DNA from: Marsupella aquatica | Lineage: Eukaryota; Marchantiophyta | DNA length: 64,000 nucleotides | Direction: 5' to 3' | NCBI GenBank assembly: GCA_973895155.1 | Contig: OZ316899.1 | Coordinates: 15,996,001 to 16,060,000 of the forward strand | Position numbers and translations under genes: made by a program | Shown here: positions 34,026 to 46,039 of the stretch, piece after piece | Layout of the letters: each line of letters opens with the position of its first letter | How positions within the stretch are numbered: the stretch's first letter is position 1 | Notes under the pieces: model-generated | Seen by the model: the letters and a program-made list of their open reading frames with translations, nothing else | Told to the model about the DNA's origin: nothing | The model's database searches: none

Positions 34026-37021
34026 ATGCATGATCGGTCTGGGGTGAAAGGTTCCGAGAATGCCTATGAGGCACAGAGGAATAGGAACATAGCAGCCAAC
34101 AAAGCTATACTTGACCGGTTTGTAGGAACTGCTACAAGTGATTTAAAGTATGTACTCTATCCCTATATAGAATTTATGCCTTGACTTTATTACTAATGGT
34201 TCACACTCATGACATTGTCACAATGATTGCAGTTTACAGGGAGAGGCAAGGCGCAAAAGTCTATCTAAGTTGTCAAAGAAGATTGAACAAAATCAGCCGT
34301 CTATAGCAAAGCGTAGGAGTTCACGATTACTTGGCATGCACTTGGAGAAAATCATGGAGAGTGACAACAGTGGGAGTGATGGGTCTAAAAACTCAGTTGA
34401 CACAAACTATGGGACAGGTTTAAGTGATGGCTTTGAATCAGATGGTGTTGAAGAGCCATGTAAGGTAGGAGAAGACTCACTGTCAATGTTTACTTCAATT
34501 GAAGCTAATTGTATTAATTGTCCAATTTCTGTATATCTTGATTTGGTGCTAGTGTTACTAAATACTTGAATGTGCAGTGTTATATATCCACAGGCTCCCC
34601 GACAGTCAAGAGCTAAATATTATGTGGATCCTAGGACAAAGGAAGTGAGTTTATGTAAGTAATTATTAATTACCTCACTTGCCATGAGCTTGTTTTTGAC
34701 TTGCCAAGTGATTCCCGAGTTCATAGATTCTCACAATTGCAGATTGACTGTCACTAGTTACATTAATGTTTGACTTGCTAACAGGATCTCTTTGGTTGGT
34801 TGTGGTAGTGACACCCTTGCCAAGAGCATCTACTCGTGATCTGGATGATGGAATTGTCACAAAAAGATCAGAACAAACATATGTACGACAATCATCTCAT
34901 GCCGCAAAGAAGCAATGGGAAGAGAACACAAGCGAGCATCGCAAGTTGGGCATGAAGAAAGTTGCAATCACTGTATGTTGCTTGTGAAAGATCATGTTTG
35001 TGATTTATTGTTTGTCCTCTGTTATTTATTGTTTTCTTATGATGCATTGTGTGCAGATTTGGAACAATGATGTTGATCCTAGTGATCCATATCGGGCACG
35101 TTGGGGAGATGATCTTCGTGCTGTGTGTATGGATAAACTGAATCCTTCTATCCGTGAGATTAAGAAGCAAGACTCAGGGGTTCTTCTTCATGTTTAAGCT
35201 GTGTTGGAGAATGATTGGGAGTATCTGCAGGGGACTCTGTCAATGAAGAAGTTCAGGTCTCATTGTTCAACAGTAATGAAAGCACAGCGAGCAAGACTCC
35301 ACAAACATTTTCAGGAAGGTGGGAGACGCCTGGACAAGAAGCCCCCTGAGAATGTGAAACCTGAACATTGGAAGGCATTGTGTGAGTGGTGGCTATCTCC
35401 AGAAGGGATGTCTAGCATTGACAAGATGAAGTATGCAAGATCTAAAGTCATTAATCCATCAAGGGTTGGACGAGGTGGCTACCGTGGGAAGGAGTCTGAC
35501 TTTGTAAGTATACAAGATTCATTTACAGTATTATGAATGTTTGTAAACAACAAGTAGGCTTACAGCATGTGTCTTCCTCTGTTTTAGCAATTGGTATGCA
35601 AAGAAGCAAGAAGCTTCATTCTGATATGTTTTGTTTGGTTTCATTGTTCAAAAGAGAAAAAGAGGGGAAAGTCCACCTCTATCAGAGTTACGTTCCAAAG
35701 ATGATAGAATTAATCCATCAAGTGTGAGATCTGTCACAGGACAGGCCACACCATCTCATCAGAGAGGCAGAAAGTCAATTGTGAGTATAGTTCACAAACC
35801 CAATTTGTGATTTTCAAATTGCCAAGTTTATGTGATATCCACTAACTTTTGTATGATTGGTTAATGGTTGCAGACACCAATTTCCAAGTCTATGATGGGA
35901 GACAATACAGATTGTGATGAGCGTATGTTGACTAAAATTTGGATGCAATAAATATTGGGATAAGTGCTGGGATAAGTGTTGGGTTTGACAAAATAATAAT
36001 TGTTTTGGCAAAATAGAACCACAGTGAAGATGTGGAAGAAACCAGAACTGTCCCACTTGGGCTGGGACCATCTTCAATGTCCTCACGAATGAGTTCAGTT
36101 CTGAAAAGTCATTCGGGTCTGAAAAGTCATTCAGGCTGTAGTACTTCAGCTATGAAACTAGACTTTTTGGTGGACTTGACCAAAGAAAGTATGTTCTTTA
36201 CAGAGGACAATTAAAGTAGTGTAATCAAGCATGCATGACTTGGATTAGTGAATGTTTTCTAATGTCTTGAAATGTTTATGGGCAGTTGAAGATGATCAGG
36301 GGATTGATCTCAATGCTGATGCGGAATACAATAATGTTGACCCAATGATTGTGAAACAAGAGATCAATGAAGAAACAAAGGTGGTATACAGTTTGCCTGC
36401 GCAGCATGATCAAGCAGGAAAAGTAAGTGGTGATTATTAATGTGTTCATTATCCCATGAATTTGTAATGTGAACCTAGTAGGGCATGTTTATGTAAGTTG
36501 TCTCACCCTAATCTGTTTTGCAGAAGATAACTGAAGTTGTGACACCTGAAGCTATTTGTACAAGGTCATCTGAAGAAGCCATCGTTGCAGAGTTTCCAAA
36601 GTTGGTACCTTCACCCTTTGTCTTCAAGGTGAGCAAAAGCAAATTATTGCTTTCAATACATGTCTTATTCATTTATTTGCTATAAGTTGTCATTAACAAG
36701 CCCAATGAAATGATTGTATGAGTCTAATGAAATGGCTGTGTTATCTTGTTGATGTGTGCATGACAGTTTAAAGTAGGAGACATGATGAAATTGAAGTCAC
36801 CAATGAAGCAGCAGGTGATTGCTATTGCAAAAATTGATGGAGTATGTGGAGTTGATCGATATTGTGACAACCCAATTCCTATTGGCTTCTTGATTGTCAA
36901 AGTTGTTTCTATTTTGAATGGAGATGCACCTCTCCAAGAAAAGCACCCAAAAGGCTTAGTAGCCCTCAAACATGTGAAGGGGCACCCATTTTTGTGGAGG
37001 CAGAAGTTAATGAGGAAGTAG
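34026..37021 (+). pseudogene. CACTA-A TNP1/Ptta-like gene, about eleven exons
   Basis: Starts MHDRSGVKGSENAYEAQRNR at 34,026. Exons inferred from GT/AG sites end near 34,147, 34,463, 34,644, 34,971, 35,502, 35,780, 35,924, 36,209, 36,422 and 36,627; the last runs from 36,769 to the TAG at 37,021. Exon 5 holds a Transposase_24 (Ptta/En/Spm)-like block: HWKALCEWWLSPEGMSS, KMKYARSKVIN, GGYRGKESDF. The last exon holds a Transposase_23 (TNP1)-like block: FKVGDMMKLKSP, VIAIAKIDGV, NGDAPL, HPFLWRQKLM. An in-frame TAA at 35,195 replaces a Gln codon. This is the accessory protein of CACTA-A, of a family different from the TnpA-like gene of B and C. Exon limits are approximate. Confidence 0.7.
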
Positions 37022-37259
37022 GATTTGGTAATTGAGTAGTGCTTGCAATAGAGAATCCATGTGATTGAAGAAGTATATGGGTTCCTATAGGTAGCATGGA
37101 TACTATTGTGCAACTATAACTCTCAATTTTTGGATTCCCATTTGTGGATCACTCTAGAATTTTGTTGGTGTTTGAAATGATGATTTACTAAGTTGTATCA
37201 TGTGTCAAATTTTGTTGATTCTTTATATGAGACATATGTGAGATTTTTGTTATTGTGAG

Positions 37260-37890
37260 TGTGTACATTTTAGGGTTTAGAACTCTAAAACTAATGACTC
37301 TAAATCTAGTGATCAATACACTCCAATGTACTATTATTCAAGTTCTATAATACACCCAAATCTAGTGATCAATACACTCCAATGAACTATCATTCAAGTT
37401 TTATAATACACCCAAATCACTATGATTGCAGTGATACTAGACTATGGTCATACTACTATAACTATAGTTATCAAGGATATGATGTTCGTCACCCATTTTA
37501 AAGTTGTAAAATAGCAATCTATAACACTTAAGATGTAGTCATATAGCAAGTAATAATGGATTGAATGATACATCTATAAATAGGGTCATATAACAAATAA
37601 CAAAAGCTCTACAATTACTACTTCAATTTGAGACATATAACAAGTACTTAAATTGCAAAATAATATATCTTTACTACATCAAACTTAGTTATATAACATG
37701 TAATAAGTATGTCAAAATATTTCATGTTATCACTTCAAATTTAGTGATAGGACAAGTCAAAAAGGTGGTTTGGTTATGACTTCAATTCTAGTCATATAAC
37801 TAGTATTAAATGTGTGACACAAAGTATCTTTCAGACTCAAAATCTAGTCATATATTGGCAAGGGCTATATAATTTCTACTTGAATGCTAG
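37260..37890. repeat. AT-rich repeat array after the TNP1-like gene
   Basis: A 56-bp tandem pair (about 37,301-37,415) shares CTAGTGATCAATACACTCCA followed by ATACACCCAAAT. From 37,530 to 37,870 variants of TAGTCATATAACAAGTA occur about eight times. This may be the right subterminal region of CACTA-A, but no terminus was found before E3 begins at 37,892. Confidence 0.5.
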
Positions 37891-37891
37891 T

Positions 37892-40800
37892 TGTCGCGTC
37901 CCTAACCTGGGCCTTAAATCCAGTTTAGTTCCATGGCGCAACCTCGACCACCAGTAGGGGTGAGGGTTTGGGCAAGGAGGTGTGTAGTGGCCCCGTTTAG
38001 CCCTAAGTCAGGCTAAGTCGATAAACTTACTGGTATAACGCTTACGCAATTTGTACTAGTCATAGGTATATTTATTTTCCACCGCTGGAATTTTCCCTTA
38101 GTTAGTGACTCCGACTAACTCCCGACTTGGGGCTTTCAAGCCATCGATGCGATAGAACCTTGTGACATGCAATGGGTGGTAATCCCTACCATTAGTCCGC
38201 ACCTGGTACGTCCCTTGAAATGGCGCCTTTGCCCAGACAAAGCATACACACAACACTAGTTACTCCCGGAAACATTAGAGGGAAAAGACTACATTTACTC
38301 AGCGAAGCATCAGTTTACATGGTTGACTTGACTTCTAAGGGGGTCAGCAGGCCCAACAGCAGTCGATGCCCAGTCTCTACGAGGCCCTGCCTTGCACTTG
38401 CCCAACAAGCTCGACTCTGGCTCTCACTCCTTGGTGCGCTCTGACCCTACCCAGGCTGGGACTTCCCGTGTCTCGCCTTTTCTTCTGCCGAGATAACTAA
38501 GCCTTCTCCCCCTTCCATAGCGGAAGAGGAAGCCTAAATACTACGTTTGCGGAAGGGAACCGGAGGATACTACCTTCCGGGGCAATACCTACTGACTAAC
38601 TACCCTCTGACTAACTGGCCGTGCCGTACTGACTGGTTGACCGTTGACGACAAGAGTGCTAACCAGAATGGCAGCAGCTAAGCCTACTGAAAAAATCTAG
38701 TCCGTTGATGGACTCCATCCTAAGCTGGCCACTCCTAACTGATTTGGTCCTAATTCTTCCTATTGCCGCTAATCAGAGCCTAATGACAGCTATTCTGTCG
38801 TTACGCTTAACCAAAGATGCCGCTGACTCAACTGCCTTGCGCGGCGCCTGCTTCCACCCTTCGCTAACCACCCCTTACGTGTGTGCTGTGGTCGGACCAG
38901 GGTTTGTCCCCCTGTCGGGGCGAGACCTCAAGCCGCCTTGATCAGAGGTGGCCCAGGTTTTCCCCGTTGGAGGACAAGCAGGGCAACGCAATCCTGCAAG
39001 GCCTTGTTGTCCCGCACCGCCTCCTCCGCCTTGTTTGCAGCTTCATCGGCCTCTGTCTGGAGCCGCGCTACCTCCAGGTTGAGTTGGTAAATGGAGTCGC
39101 GATGGGTCTGGTCCTGTGCCCGCAATTTATCCCGCTCGGCGGAGAGACTAGCTACCTACTGAGCTGCCTGCAGGGACTGTTTGTTGAGGTCGGTCAGGCT
39201 GGTAACCCGAGCCGAAGATTTTGAGCGCAATTGAAGCACGGTGTCGTCCAGCTTCTTGAGATCTGCTTGCGCTCCGCTCAACTCCTGCGTTAGTCCATCC
39301 CTCTGTTCGACGGTGCGGACTAACTCCTCGCGGCGGGTAGTGGCCTCCTCCTCGAGGTGCTCTACCAGCATTTGGAGGCGCCCGATCTCATTCCCCTTCG
39401 CCATGAGTTCTTCTTCCAAGCGGCTTATGATCCGTGGTTGGTGCTCTAACATGAAGAAGGCTGGTTGAAAGTACGCCGAGACTTGTTGTCCGATGTACGT
39501 CGCCAGCTCCCCAGACATAGTCTGGCTAAACTTCTGGACCAGATCGTAGGCCATGGTCCCCGGGGCTACTTGGTAGTCCTCCATCCTCTCGGGTACCGAT
39601 GGTTCCTCGGGCGGGGCAACGATCTCCTCCGTAGTCTGCGTTGGGGAGGGGAAGGTTTCTTCAGGTGGTGGAGGGATTGGGGGTGGTTGTACCGCGGGTA
39701 GCGGAGGCTCGAAGGAAGGGGGCGACGGAATTTCAATAGGAGGAGGTGACGGAGTATTAGTCGGGGCTTTCGGCTCGGGGTTTGGCCGAGGAGCGGTAGT
39801 CCGCGCGCTTGGGGTTGCCTCCTCTGGGATGGGGGTGACATTAGTCGGGGCTGAGGTGGCCATATTCTTTCCTCTGGCCTCCCGCCGTGCCTTGTACCAG
39901 GCGAGGATGATGGCGATATGACTTCCCAAGTAAGTCTTCCCCCCAATAGCCATACCACCCTGAGCCCGCTTCAGCTCCCCCGAGAATCTTCGGTAAAAGA
40001 ATTGGGCCCAGTTCCGCCGTTTGAAGTGTTCCACCTGCACAATCGTGCAGAGGGAGATCTCGGATTGTGGCTCAATCATGTGTAGGGTAGTCCGTATGAA
40101 GTTAAGCCGCTCCATGCAGATTAAGTTGGTGCACGACCCCTGCTTGTATCCGTTGTCCGTCTTACCCTCGAGTTTGAAGTGCTGAGGTGTATACTCCTTA
40201 TCCCAAATTTGGAGTTCAACCGGCACTGGCCCGGTTGGCAGGCAGAAGATCTGTGCCAACCGATGCTCCGTGAGTGATAAGGTCTGCCCTGAAACCTTAG
40301 TGGTCGATGCGTCAGTGTCAAAATTGGAGATGAACTCACAAATCTCCTTTGGCCCGGCGGCGCACGGTCTCCATAGCAAGTGAGCGAACGGCTCCAACTG
40401 ATGCTCCTTGAGATAATCCGTGTGTTCGAGTTTCTTGATCGCAATCTAGACTACTTCGGGGACGCGGATCACCTGTAATAAGTTGGACTTCGGCTTATCC
40501 GGGGGCTGTCGGGTCTGGTTGGCCGGGGGGTTTGCCGGGGCAGGTGCAGGCACGACGTTGGTTCACGTTGTTGATTTGGGGGCCGACGTCTTCCTTGGCC
40601 GCTTACGAGAACACTGCTCGAGTTACGGACTAACTCGCTTGGAACCCAAAGAACACTCTGTGTTGATCACTGGTCGGACTTGGGACCGGTTCGGAGGTAC
40701 GCCGGTGGTCATCGGCTGAGGTGCTGGTGGTGTTGGGGTGGCCATATCCCAGTCGAAGGCGTTGGAACTTTCCCCGAGGAAAGTAAGATTATGCGCCGCT

Positions 40801-41721
40801 TCCCGTTGTCTGCTGATGTCTTCTTGGCGCTTTTCGGCTGCAATTTGCTGGTCTAGGTACCCCGGAATCTTGTCGAACTCCGCTTGAGTAAGCCGTTGGC
40901 TGCCCTTCAGCCTAAAGAACTTTGCTGGGACCTCAAGAATCGCCTTTGCTACCGATCTAAGCCCTTCCTTGCTGAGATATAGCTCGGTGATGTAGTCTCA
41001 CAGCTTGTTGTAGCTGGAATCCCTGGTGATGGCTGTCTTCTCGCAATTAACCAGTGCTACCTTGGCCACCAGCTTCGCGTATCTCGGGACAAGAGTACGA
41101 GTAAGTCTCGGAGAACTTAGCACCTACCTCGCCAAACAAGGTCCAAAATCCCAAGGCTGTAAGGGTCATACTAACCTTGTAGTTCGGTTCGTCGAGTCCG
41201 CGTTCCCACCCGGCTGGTCCTCGTGCTTGTGGAGGCCTTGCTCGTCCTGACTAAATCTTGCCACATTCTGCTCTTATCCCTCGATAATCTCCTTGTAAAG
41301 GTCAGCTTGATTCGAGCAAAAAGGCGGGTGAATGGCAGCGTCTGCGAATTCCAAAAGGTAGAAATGAGGAAATGGCTCGCAGCGCCATCGGCTCCTCTCT
41401 TATGGAGGTGCCAGGATGAGCTCGAGCGTGAGGAGGCAAGGCCGTTTTGGTTATCGATAATGAGCTGAAGTCGCCGCCTCGGTCCAAGCATGATTCTCCT
41501 AACGGATTTTTACTCCACCGCCACCACCGTACCTCGGTCGCGCGTAATAATCCTCCTCCTAAATTTGTAATCATTCGGTCGACTTAACCTACTCCTAATC
41601 TATTCATAATGGCAACAGATGGTTATACGTGCTATTCTACGCTACGGCTACGGTCCTAATGACCGTATAAAACCTAATCTACGACCTGGGTTCGGTTAAG
41701 TGACACGTTACCCGTGTCACA
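37892..41721. mobile_element. E3: TG...CA unit of the E family, diverged member
   Basis: Begins TGTCGCGTCCC (compare E2, TGTGGTGCGTCCC) and ends CCGTGTCACA (compare GGCATCACA). The right end carries a hairpin, GTGACACG-TTAC-CCGTGTCAC. The flanking five bases (CTAGT and GTCCA) do not match, so either a boundary is wrong or one flank was lost. It encodes an E-family-like coiled-coil protein on the - strand. It may be an intact solo LTR-like unit or the 5' LTR of a larger element. Confidence 0.55.
39156..41200 (-). pseudogene. E3 coiled-coil gag-like protein
   Basis: Reading leftward: DYITELYLSKEGLRSVAKAI with FFRLKGSQRLTQAEF, a proline-rich linker (MATPTPPAP...), then from 40,397 a 413-codon open frame with LEPFAHLLWRPCAAGPKE, LSLTEHRLAQIFCLPTG, LNFIRTTLHMIEP, KTYLGSHIAIILAWYKARRE, a long Pro/Glu-rich stretch and a C-terminal coiled coil (ISRLEEELMAKGNEIGRL and onward). 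Stops near 40,640, 40,565 and 40,450 interrupt the upstream part. Domain order matches the E2 protein though sequence is much diverged. I do not recognise a named family. Confidence 0.5.
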
Positions 41722-41988
41722 GTCCACCAGTAGGGTTATTGTGGATCTCTTCTTGTTGATTGGATCCTCTACACATATGCTTCTTGTTTATGCGCCATGT
41801 TAGTTTGGCGTGGGCGCTTGATTCTATAGGAGTGATCCGGGTTTGCAACCGGTCATTTTAGTTGTGCTACATATTTCTCTCCTGGTGACATTGGAGTAAT
41901 GCCCAACACACCATGGTGAGTGCTTGTGTTGCTGACAGGGACAGATTGCCCTTAGGGTTAGTATATAGATTAGGTTAGGTTGGTCACC

Positions 41989-43981
41989 ATGGATTCTTCT
42001 GGTGCTGTTGGGTTACCCAATGGACGACGGACCGGTTTCACTCGGAGTGGGGCGCAGTTTCAGCCAGCTACATTGGTAACAATCAGTAGGACAACTTCAA
42101 ACAGTGATTCTGATGAGGACTTTGTGACCGGTTCTCCTCGTTATTAGGTGATTGCACCTTTGTTGTGGTATATGGAAGAGATGTACAGGGCTACAAAGGG
42201 CCCAGGACAATACTCTGGTGCAATTGGCACGATTGATGTGGATGACTTCATCCAGGAGTTTGATACGTGGAGCAATATGCAAACATTGCGTAACGCCACG
42301 TTGTTTACCCCTTTCATGGCATGGAAGGGATTATTTCAGCATTTGGAGAGGCCACCCATGGATGACTACCATGAGTTTCCAAAATGCTCATTTGGTTGAG
42401 ATTGAGGCATGGAGGCAGCATTGGTCACCTAATTACGTGTCCATCACCTATGGCACTAGTGCGGCTGCTCAACCCATTGCCACAGCTGCTACTTCTTCTA
42501 GCAGCACTAGCTAGAGTGGCACACCATCCACCAGTAGCACTCCAGTAGCATCCACCGCTACTCTTACCGGTGTGATTGTGATAGGGACTAGAGCTGCACC
42601 TACATTTAACCCTCTGGTGGAGTTCTTTGAGGTACTGAAGCAGAACTATCAGGGTGTGAGAACTGATAAGTTGAAGGGTCTCCAGGAGTTTCAGCGCAAG
42701 GCTGGAGAGAGTCTACGGGAGGTGTACACTCGTATGCACAGATTGATCATTGTCACCAAGGGAGTGACAGAGGCTCAGATAGTCCAATTTTGGTATGCAA
42801 TTCTGGACAGAGAGTTGTGACGTAGAGTGAGAGATGTCACTCTGCTTAGGGATGCAAATCCCACATTAGCAGTTGTTTTTACCCTTTCTAAGCGCATTGA
42901 GCTCAATATGATGAATGAGAAGGTGGTGACTTTTGGATTTTCCAAGGAAGCACCAAAGGCTGCATCTACATCCACACCACAACCTACTACACGGAAGAGC
43001 CAGAGGGAGAAGCCTATTGCACGAGAGTCTACCAGCCAGATACCTGTGCCCTCTTATGCTAGATAGCAGTTAGGATGTTGAACCTGTGGTGGGGATCATG
43101 CACAAAGATATTGCCCAGATCATAGAGGATCAGGGGGAGCATCAGCGCCTGATCAGCAACAATGTGATCATTGTGGAGCTCCTGGACACACCAAGGATAG
43201 GTGTTTCTCACTTCACCCTGAGTTACGGAGGGGAGAATCCCGTACACATGATCAGGGAAGAGGAGGAGGAGGTAGAGGTGGTGGACATGGTCATGGCATG
43301 CCACATGCAGGGAGACAGGGAGGTGACACTGCCCCTACTGTAACCATAGATCCAAAGGATGCTAAGATTGTTCAATTGGAGCAACAGCTAGCTGCCATGA
43401 CTAGTTCCCAGGTGAGACCTACTTTTGGTGATGGGGCATCTACATCCTATGGACGTTTCACATCCCATGGTCCTTCCACATCTTATGGAGCCGATGGAGA
43501 CCTTGCCACCATGGGATTCATGTGTGGCACTGCACATATTGATGCATCAACAACTTTGACACGTGAGGCAGCCAAAGCTCTTGAGCCCCGAGGAGCAATA
43601 GTGGAGCTAGATCCACAGAGGGGGGATGCACATCGGTATACAAAGCTTCCTCGGTCTTTTACATTGTCAGAGACAATTCAGACTGTCTCTATGAACCCGG
43701 TTTGGACAAACCCTGGCATGGGTAAGTTGGCAGAATCAGGTAGTGATGCAGCAGGGATGACAGGTACCTTGTTGGGGGCGGCTACTACCATAGTGCGTAC
43801 CCCATTATTTTCAGCGACAGACATGCTGAACTTGGGAGTTGGTCCTGAAGAAGTGTTCAGATTGGCAACTACACTCTGTGAGGACACTCCAATTGTTGCT
43901 TCCCATGCAAAAGCAGCTTGCAGTGTTGAAGCAGTAAGACCATGCCACCTACTGCTACTAGTGAGACATGGAATGCAGTAG
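41989..43981 (+). pseudogene. G1 gag with two zinc knuckles
   Basis: Starts MDSSGAVGLPNGRRTGF at 41,989. After a frame change near 42,380 one frame runs to about 43,940, broken only by stops at 42,512, 42,818, 43,064 and 43,079. The capsid-like part shows FEVLKQNYQGVRTDKL, LQEFQRKAGESLREVYTRM and IVQFWYAILD. Two zinc knuckles follow: TCGGDHAQRYC (its second Cys pair member lies beside the TGA at 43,079) and CDHCGAPGHTKDRC. A Gly/Arg-rich and Ser/Tyr-rich tail precedes the protease. Confidence 0.8.
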
Positions 43982-44745
43982 CAGCGAGGTTGGTGGATTT
44001 ACCAGCACACCCTGCATTTGAGAGGACTAGGTTTAAACCTAGTGTTGTGTCATTGGATAATCGAAGTGGTATCTTCAGATTAGTTGGGCCATCTGAAGTA
44101 GTATACCAGTCGGAGAGAGTGTTACTGGATACTGGTGCTCAGCCCTTGATGTTGGGAAAGTCTACCATACGTGGATTAGGATTGCGTCCAGAGGATTTGG
44201 AGGATTGTCCCTTTCCCATTCAGACTTCATTGGGGGGACCTACACCTACATAGCATATCACCAGGAGACCACTTGATTTGAGGATTCAAGAAGGTCATGC
44301 AACAGATAGCTCACAGATACAGGCACGAGCTATTTTAACTAAGGCATAGTCATATGATGTGTTGGTGGGATGTACAGTGCTCTACACCATGGGATTTATT
44401 TTTTATTTTTGGGATGAATCAGTGTCATATAGACCTGATTGGCAGTCAGGAGATGCTTGATTGAGCAAATTTCCAGTGCAATTTAGTGGACCTGTGGGAG
44501 GCCCTAAATCTACACCATTATCTTTGGCAGCATTCAATGGTGTGATTACTAGACCCGATGATTTGATTGAGGGTAATGCACATGCAGCAGATGTTTTACC
44601 ATTGGAGGAGTCACATGAGGAGCAGATCATGCAGGGATTACTTGTTGGCAGTGTGACGCCACCAGTGTGGGGCACTGGACAGCCCTTGCCACACGCAGCA
44701 ACACAATTGGTACATGACGCATGGCGTCATGCTTTTACACCATAG
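43942..44745 (+). pseudogene. G1 aspartic protease region
   Basis: VLLDTGAQPLMLGKSTIRGLGL carries the D-T-G-A active-site motif of retroelement proteases, preceded by VYQSER and followed by FPIQTSLGG. Stops at 44,251, near 44,348, 44,458 and 44,743 all fit one-base C-to-T changes. The stretch after the protease core (44,254-44,745) continues in frame into the methyltransferase domain, with no recognised domain of its own. Confidence 0.78.
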
Positions 44746-45795
44746 TCAAGGGCACAGCAATCTCATGCAGATGGGCCGGTGACTCTTTCACCATTGGATA
44801 CCACTCCTATTGCTTGGCAGTATCCGCCGGAGGGTATTTTCTTGTTGGATCTGTTTGGTGGGATTAGCACTGGATTGGCTACTCTTCTTTAGGCATGAAT
44901 TCTTGTGCGTTGTTATTTGTATGTGGAGACAGATGAGACAGCACGGAGGGTCTCATTGCAACATGTGGCTATGTTGGTGGATAGATATCCACAGTTGCTA
45001 CCAGTGGATGTTGTTCGTGGTTATCAGCACTACCTACTGATATTTTATTGTTGGGGGCGGATCATCTGCATCATGTTGGTCCCATTGATTTGGTGATTGT
45101 TGGTTGGCCATGTCACGGTCAATCTAGAGCTGGCATTGGGCATGGACTTCATGATCCATGCTCTGCATTGTTTTGGGAGATGTTACGGGTGCTGCATCAT
45201 CTCTAATTACATCAAACACAGTCTCTTGCATACATTTTGGAGAATGTGCCATTGTTAGGTGATGATCGTTGTCGGATTGTTGTCAGTGTTCACCAGGTGA
45301 GATCTTGGATTAGACCTGTTGTGTTATTGGATGCTGCACGGGTGGGTTCTTGTGCACATCGTCCACGCTTGTGGTGGACTAATTTGATCCCATGTGAGGT
45401 GCTGAAGTGCGCATTTGACAGCATTCCACGCTCACCAGCCTTAGTGGTGGATGATATTTTGGATCCAGGGCGTCGTGCACAGGGTGTGACCCAACCTGAT
45501 AGACCTCCATTGGCAGTGGTCAATGTAGTTGGGCGTCCACGTTGTGCATTACCCACTCTTGTGAGCCACTCTGCTTCATATGCATTCAAAGCAGGTGGTC
45601 CTGGACTTGTGTGGGACACAGCTCTCCAATAGTTAGTGGAGCCTACTGCTGATGAGAGGGAGCGTGCTATGGGATTTTTGAGAGGCACCACTGCAGTTGA
45701 CTCGGTGTCAGAGAGTTCACGCTGCCAGGTCCTTGGTCAAGCAATGGATTTGAATTGCTTGACTTGGATTATCAGCTTGGGAGTAGCTGAATAGT
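44746..45795 (+). pseudogene. C5-DNA methyltransferase (DNMT3/DRM-like) domain within G1 pol
   Basis: The motif set of cytosine-5 methyltransferases occurs in order. Motif I: LLDLFGGISTGL (44,842-44,877). Motif II region: RCYLYVETDETARRV. Motif IV: DLVIVGWPCHGQSRAG with the catalytic Cys at 45,111-45,113. Motif VI: ILENVP (45,234-45,251). Motif VIII: DAARVGSCAHRPRLWWTNL, close to the DNMT3/DRM 'DAxxVSAAHRARYFWGNL' form. A motif IX/X-like end: ERERAMGFLRGTTA and CQVLGQAMDL. One frameshift near 45,030 and another before 45,237, and stops at about 44,890, 44,896, 45,204 and 45,630 disable this copy. The domain lies between protease and RT, so it was probably made as part of the polyprotein. Related captures have been reported in a charophyte alga and dinoflagellates. 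Confidence 0.85.
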
Positions 45796-46039
45796 TGCGG
45801 ATGCGCTCTGCTGGTATTACTGATCATCCATTAGTGAGCTTGCGGTCCACTAAGACAGTGATGACCACCACTGGGGGCAAGCAGACAGTCCATGGACCTA
45901 TGGTGGGATTGGCCAAGGCTGGACAGATTGTTGAGTAGGAAGGGATTGCTCAATCTATTGCTAAATAGCAATCATCGGCTATCTCTTCTACCCTACAAAA
46001 AGATATTAGGGATTTGGTGGAGAGTTGGGAGCCACAGAT

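Larger units (their letters stand above)
4191..37021 (+). mobile_element. CACTA-A: En/Spm-like DNA transposon split by later insertions
   Basis: All its coding parts are on the + strand in the order expected for a CACTA element: Cys motif, tnp2 core, DUF4218-like part, DUF4216-like part, then a TNP1/Ptta-type gene. An EDM2-like PHD module precedes tnp2. The copy is interrupted by a Copia in an intron (10,891-16,706) and by CACTA-B within coding sequence (17,920-32,788). Removing B and one copy of its GTG duplication brings the transposase frame back together at KGVVLEG. The bounds given are those of recognisable coding sequence. The CACTA termini were not found, and the right end may be lost at the E3 boundary near 37,892. 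Confidence 0.8.

Noticed and set aside
39241-39468. + strand ORFs opposite the E-family genes (for example 39,241, 59,526, 61,248)
   Set aside because: They are shadows of the Glu/Lys-rich coiled-coil frames on the - strand, giving Ser/Leu-rich translations without conserved blocks.
37892-41721. Reading E3 as the 5' LTR of the DNMT-bearing Gypsy G1
   Set aside because: No second copy of E3 follows G1, no tRNA-complementary primer site follows 41,721, and the E-family protein is shared with units outside G1.
37948-41735. 12-bp direct repeat CCACCAGTAGGG (37,948-37,959 and 41,724-41,735) as a target duplication of E3
   Set aside because: The left copy lies 56 bp inside E3, not at its edge, so it cannot be a target duplication of a unit starting at 37,892. 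Kept only as a curiosity.
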